This document shows, one piece after another, positions 15,770 through 18,514 of a stretch of 18,514 nt of DNA (positions within the stretch are counted from its first letter, which is position 1; every line of letters starts with the position of its first letter). Both the position numbers and the translations under genes were made by a program. A model generated the notes under the pieces. The model worked only from the letters and a program-made list of their open reading frames with translations. It had not been told where the DNA came from and searched no databases. This stretch comes from 2-02-FULL-62-17 sp046153355 (lineage in GTDB: Bacteria; Pseudomonadota; Gammaproteobacteria; Burkholderiales; SG8-39): assembly GCA_046153355.1 (NCBI GenBank), contig JBJXEY010000214.1, positions 1 to 18,514 of the forward strand. Reading direction: 5' to 3'.

Positions 15770-15790
15770 ATACCGATTGGCAGGCCGGCG

Positions 15791-17041
15791 CTACACCGCG
15801 ATGGGGGCAAAGGCTTTTTGGCGGGCGTAGTAGCGTTCCAACGCCAACTGCGTTAGCCCACACATGCCGATGGCCGCTGCAAGTGGCAGCGTGGTGCCAT
15901 CGAACGCCAGCGACAAAACCAGCGCCAAGAGGATGCCGCCGATGAGATGAAGAATCGATTGCAACGAAGAAGCTAAACCGGCCAACTTGGGAAACGGCGA
16001 CAAAGCCGCCGCAGTGGTGCTGGGGGTCAACATGCCATTGCCAAACATGAAAATCGCCATGGGAATACCGATCGCAGCGCCGGATTCCACCCCGGTTATG
16101 GCGAGCAGCACCATCGCCGCGCCTCCCGTGGCCGCCGCCATCGACGCCAGATGCAACATGCGCGGGATGCCAAGACGCATCACCTGCCGCGCGCCCACAC
16201 GCGCACCAGAGATGTATCCCAGCATCACCAGAGAAAATAATAGGGCGTATTCGCGCGGCGAAAATCCAAGCACCGGTATCGTCACCAGCGCCGAGTTGGT
16301 GACGAACGCGGTCACACCCATGTTCGAGCACACCACCAGCGAGGTGGGCGCGCGATATTTCTTCTGGAGGAGTAAATACAGGTAGTCGCGCATCACCTGT
16401 CGTATCGCGACATTGCGCCGCGTTGAGGTGGCGGTTTCGGGAAGTATGGCAATAACCGAAAAGAGCAATACCGCGCAAAGCGCCGAATGCATCCAGAAAA
16501 CCGCTCGCCACCCGGACCAAGTCACCAGAAAACCGCCGATCAAAGGCATCAAAATTGGCATGAAGGCAAACGCAAACGTCACTCTCGCCATCAAGCGGGC
16601 CGCGGCTTCGTTGGCATGCAGGTCGCGCACCATGGCGCGTACCAGCACCGGCCCGAATACCGCGGCGCAACCTTGGCCAAATCGTGCGACACACAAGATC
16701 CATAACGAGGGGGCGAGCGCGCAGCAAAGCGACGCCACCAGGTAGAGCGACAGCGCGCCAATCATAATGGGGCGTCGACCATAGCGATCAGCCAGCGGGC
16801 CGGCGGCCAGTTGGCCGGTGATAAAGCCCATCATGATGCCGCCCAGCACCATTTGTACTTCACCGGTGGTGGCCGAAAACCCCTCTTGAATCGCCGGTAG
16901 CGCGGGCAGTGTGCTGTCCATGGAGATCGCGATTAGGCCAAGCAACATGCCTAGGAGCAGCGTCGTCGACAGGGATTCGGAATCGAATTTCAAGGTGAGA
17001 GGTGGAACGATTCCGACGCGTGAGGCGGCGCAGTCTAGCAC
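15791..17041 (-). CDS. MFS transporter, Bcr/CflA-like drug:H+ antiporter family
   Basis: This 416-aa inner-membrane protein has about 12 predicted hydrophobic segments. It begins with the Bcr/CflA pattern SMDSTLPALPAIQEGFSATTGEVQ, followed by the MFS loop motif LAAGPLADRYGRRPIMIGAL and the R-D/Q-rich ARFGQGCAAVFGPVLVRAMV region. Family members export small drugs, dipeptides or metabolites with proton exchange. No resistance substrate can be assigned. The gene is complete and ends 21 bp from the IS66 right end, so the rearrangement stopped just short of it. The start is uncertain: GTG at 17041 has no Shine-Dalgarno site and the in-frame TTG at 16993 would give a more typical N-terminus. It diverges from the coiled-coil gene across 163 bp. 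Confidence 0.87.
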   Translation of the reverse strand: MLDCAASRVGIVPPLTLKFDSESLSTTLLLGMLLGLIAISMDSTLPALPAIQEGFSATTGEVQMVLGGIMMGFITGQLAAGPLADRYGRRPIMIGALSLYLVASLCCALAPSLWILCVARFGQGCAAVFGPVLVRAMVRDLHANEAAARLMARVTFAFAFMPILMPLIGGFLVTWSGWRAVFWMHSALCAVLLFSVIAILPETATSTRRNVAIRQVMRDYLYLLLQKKYRAPTSLVVCSNMGVTAFVTNSALVTIPVLGFSPREYALLFSLVMLGYISGARVGARQVMRLGIPRMLHLASMAAATGGAAMVLLAITGVESGAAIGIPMAIFMFGNGMLTPSTTAAALSPFPKLAGLASSLQSILHLIGGILLALVLSLAFDGTTLPLAAAIGMCGLTQLALERYYARQKAFAPIAV

Positions 17042-17131
17042 GCGTGTTTTTGATTTCGAGTCGAGATCCTTTTGACATCAAAGATTCGCGAAATCAACGC
17101 GGTTTTGGCTATACGTGGCCGCCGATCCTCC

Positions 17132-17137
17132 TATAAT
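17132..17137 (+). promoter_or_regulatory. Candidate -10 element (TATAAT) for the coiled-coil gene
   Basis: A consensus TATAAT lies 67 bp upstream of the ATG at 17205. No convincing -35 box is found at 16-18 bp; the region 17108-17114 (CTATACG) is a poor match. It would give a leader of about 60 nt. Confidence 0.35.
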
Positions 17138-17204
17138 ATGTAGGCCGGTTCGTCCCGCTGGGCATTGCCCTTCACCTTCCAACGTAGCGATACAGAATAA
17201 GTCA

Positions 17205-18514
17205 ATGGACCGTCGAAGCATTTGCAGCAAGACCGCCAAAGGCCTGCAAGAGGCCACTGGTAAAACCAGTCTGCTATCGCGCGAATTGCGCAATGTGCTC
17301 AAGGAAGTCGACGGCAAGTTGAGCATCGAGCAGTTGCAAAAAAAGCTGGATAAGTATCCCGAATCGAAATTGCTCGAATTCATGAATTCACTCGAGAACG
17401 ACGGGTTTGTGCGCGCCTTGTCGGGTGGGGCGGATGCCGCGCCCACGCCGGCTCGCGTCGCGCCCGCTGCTCCGGCACCCGCTGCGGGCGATGAGGAGGA
17501 ACTCGATTTCACCCAGCTTTCGGCACCGGCTGCCGCCAAGCCAGATGACGCGGAAAAGCAAAAAGCCGAGGCTGCCCTCAAAGCGAAATTGGAAGCTGAA
17601 GCGAAAATCAAGGCCGAGGTAGCGGCGAAAGCTGCAGCCGCAGCGAAGGCGAAAGCGGAGGCAGATGCAAAAGCCAAATTAGAGGCGGAAGCGAAGGCGG
17701 CTAAGGCAAGAGCCGAGGCTGAAGCCAAGGTAAAAGCGGAAGCCGAAGCTAAGGCGAAAGCGGACGCTGAGGCTATGGCAAAAGCGAAAGCCGCGGCGGA
17801 AGCGGTGGCGCGGGCCAAAGCGGAGGCCGAAAACAAGGCCAGAGCCGAGGCTGCTGCAAAAGCGGCGGCGGCCATGGCCGCAGTCGAGGCAAAAGCTAAG
17901 GCGGATGCAGAAGCCAAAATCAAGGCCGAAGCGCAAGCCAAAGCCAAGGCGGAATTAGAGGCACAGGCCAAGGCAGAAGCCGAAGCACGTGCACGCGCGG
18001 AAATGGAAACGCGCATACGTCGCGAAGCCGAAGAAAATGTACGCCGTGAAATGGAACAAAAAGCGCGTGTCGAAGCCGAGGCGCGTGCAAAAGAAGCAGA
18101 AGAGTTGCGCCAAAAACTCGAAACGGAAAGAATAGCTCGCGAGGAGGCGGAACGCACGGCTAAAGAAGCAGCCGAACGCGTACAGAAAGAAACCGAAGAA
18201 CGTATCCGTCGCGAGGCGGAAGAAAATGTTCGGCGCGAGATGGAAGAGAAGGCTCGGCTGGAAGCAGAGGCGCGGGCGCGCGAAGCGGAAGTTTTGCGAC
18301 TTAAGCTGGAGGAGGAGCGCAAGGCGCGGGAAGAGGCCGAGCGGATCGCGCGGGAAACTTTAGAGAAAGCGCGCATCGAGGCCGAAGAAAGAGCCAGAAA
18401 AGAGGCGGAAGAACGCGCTCGCCGTGAAGCGGAAGAAAAAGCGAGAAAAGAAGCTGAGGAGAAAGCGAGAAAAGAAGCTGAGGAAAATGCCAGACTAGAG
18501 GCCGAAGAGAAAGC
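17205..18514 (+). CDS. Large Ala/Glu/Lys/Arg-rich helical protein with a small N-terminal domain, incomplete at the window end
   Basis: The frame is open for at least 436 codons from ATG 17205 and leaves the window without a stop. Residues 1-72 (MDRRSICSKTAKGLQEATGK, LRNVLKEVDGK, LEFMNSLENDGFVRAL) look like a compact helical or winged-helix-type domain. Residues about 73-114 are an Ala/Pro linker with DEEELDFTQLSAP. From about 115 on there is uninterrupted charged helix: first AKAEAEAK-type sequence, then ERIRREAEENVRREME-type sequence. Residues 270-332 and 333-395 are a 63-residue tandem repeat (47 of 63 identical), and an 8-residue EKARKEAE unit is duplicated near 18445-18492. No signal peptide or transmembrane segment is seen. 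I recall similar N-terminal domains in betaproteobacterial signalling proteins but cannot assign a function. No strong ribosome site precedes the ATG. Confidence 0.75.
   Translation, partial: MDRRSICSKTAKGLQEATGKTSLLSRELRNVLKEVDGKLSIEQLQKKLDKYPESKLLEFMNSLENDGFVRALSGGADAAPTPARVAPAAPAPAAGDEEELDFTQLSAPAAAKPDDAEKQKAEAALKAKLEAEAKIKAEVAAKAAAAAKAKAEADAKAKLEAEAKAAKARAEAEAKVKAEAEAKAKADAEAMAKAKAAAEAVARAKAEAENKARAEAAAKAAAAMAAVEAKAKADAEAKIKAEAQAKAKAELEAQAKAEAEARARAEMETRIRREAEENVRREMEQKARVEAEARAKEAEELRQKLETERIAREEAERTAKEAAERVQKETEERIRREAEENVRREMEEKARLEAEARAREAEVLRLKLEEERKAREEAERIARETLEKARIEAEERARKEAEERARREAEEKARKEAEEKARKEAEENARLEAEEK
18012..18389 (+). repeat. 63-codon tandem repeat within the helical protein
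   Basis: Two consecutive 189-bp units begin at 18012 and 18201. The encoded units share RIRREAEENVRREME at the start, EAEARA and AREEAER further on, and differ at 16 of 63 residues. Many synonymous codon positions also differ (for example CGCATACGT versus CGTATCCGT), so the duplication is not recent. Confidence 0.75.

Noticed and set aside
17072..17077. Consensus -35 hexamer TTGACA on the plus strand
   Set aside because: It is 54 bp from the TATAAT at 17132 and no -10-like sequence lies 16-18 bp downstream.
17078..18376. Long minus-strand open frame rich in Ser, Ala and Arg (432 codons)
   Set aside because: It is the antisense of the charged-helix gene; the repetitive GAAGCN/AAAGCN codons give an open but low-complexity complement without any domain.
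1..18514. CRISPR array, tRNA or rRNA genes
   Set aside because: No regularly spaced direct-repeat array was seen, and no tRNA cloverleaf or rRNA-like sequence was noticed on reading; the only repeats are the IS ends, the 21-bp operator-like pair and the repeats inside the helical protein gene.

Overview
The window looks like part of a proteobacterial chromosome, most likely from a betaproteobacterium. This is inferred from gene content: a stand-alone Bug-type tripartite-tricarboxylate receptor, NitT/TauT-type ABC genes, a CoxL-type molybdenum hydroxylase and IS66 and IS1634 family elements. No rRNA, tRNA or marker gene is present to fix the taxon.

Region 1 (about 110-10190) is a divergent catabolic cluster. 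On the minus strand, reading from 5445 down to 151, lie a luciferase-like (LLM) flavin oxidoreductase, an FAD-dependent oxidoreductase of the fumarate-reductase/ketosteroid-dehydrogenase fold, and a complete NitT/TauT-type ABC importer (permease, ATPase, periplasmic receptor). Start and stop codons overlap or nearly touch along most of this run, and a hairpin follows its last gene. On the plus strand, starting at 5554, lie a cytosine-deaminase-like amidohydrolase, a Bug periplasmic receptor and a molybdopterin-binding hydroxylase subunit. Read together, these suggest uptake and oxidative/hydrolytic breakdown of one small organic compound, plausibly an N-heterocycle. The substrate is inferred, not shown. 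The 108-bp gap between the two arms holds a tandem direct repeat spaced 21 bp, a candidate operator. No regulator gene is visible.

Region 2 (10185-12098) has an S4-domain protein of the pseudouridine synthase fold, overlapping the hydroxylase gene by 4 bp and lacking the usual catalytic residues. It converges on an exported metallo-beta-lactamase-fold hydrolase on the minus strand.

Region 3 (about 12190-15769) is a nested insertion-sequence scar. The 5' part of an IS1634-family transposase gene is cut by a complete IS66-family element with tnpA, tnpB and tnpC, and with terminal inverted repeats at 13258 and 15769 that I could align by eye. The rest of the IS1634 element is missing on the far side and no 8-bp target duplication is present, so a deletion or recombination followed the insertion.

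Region 4 (15791-18514) has an intact Bcr/CflA-like MFS exporter on the minus strand. Divergent from it is the start of a large plus-strand gene that runs off the window end. That gene encodes a small N-terminal domain, an Ala/Pro linker and more than 300 residues of highly charged helix with a 63-residue internal repeat.
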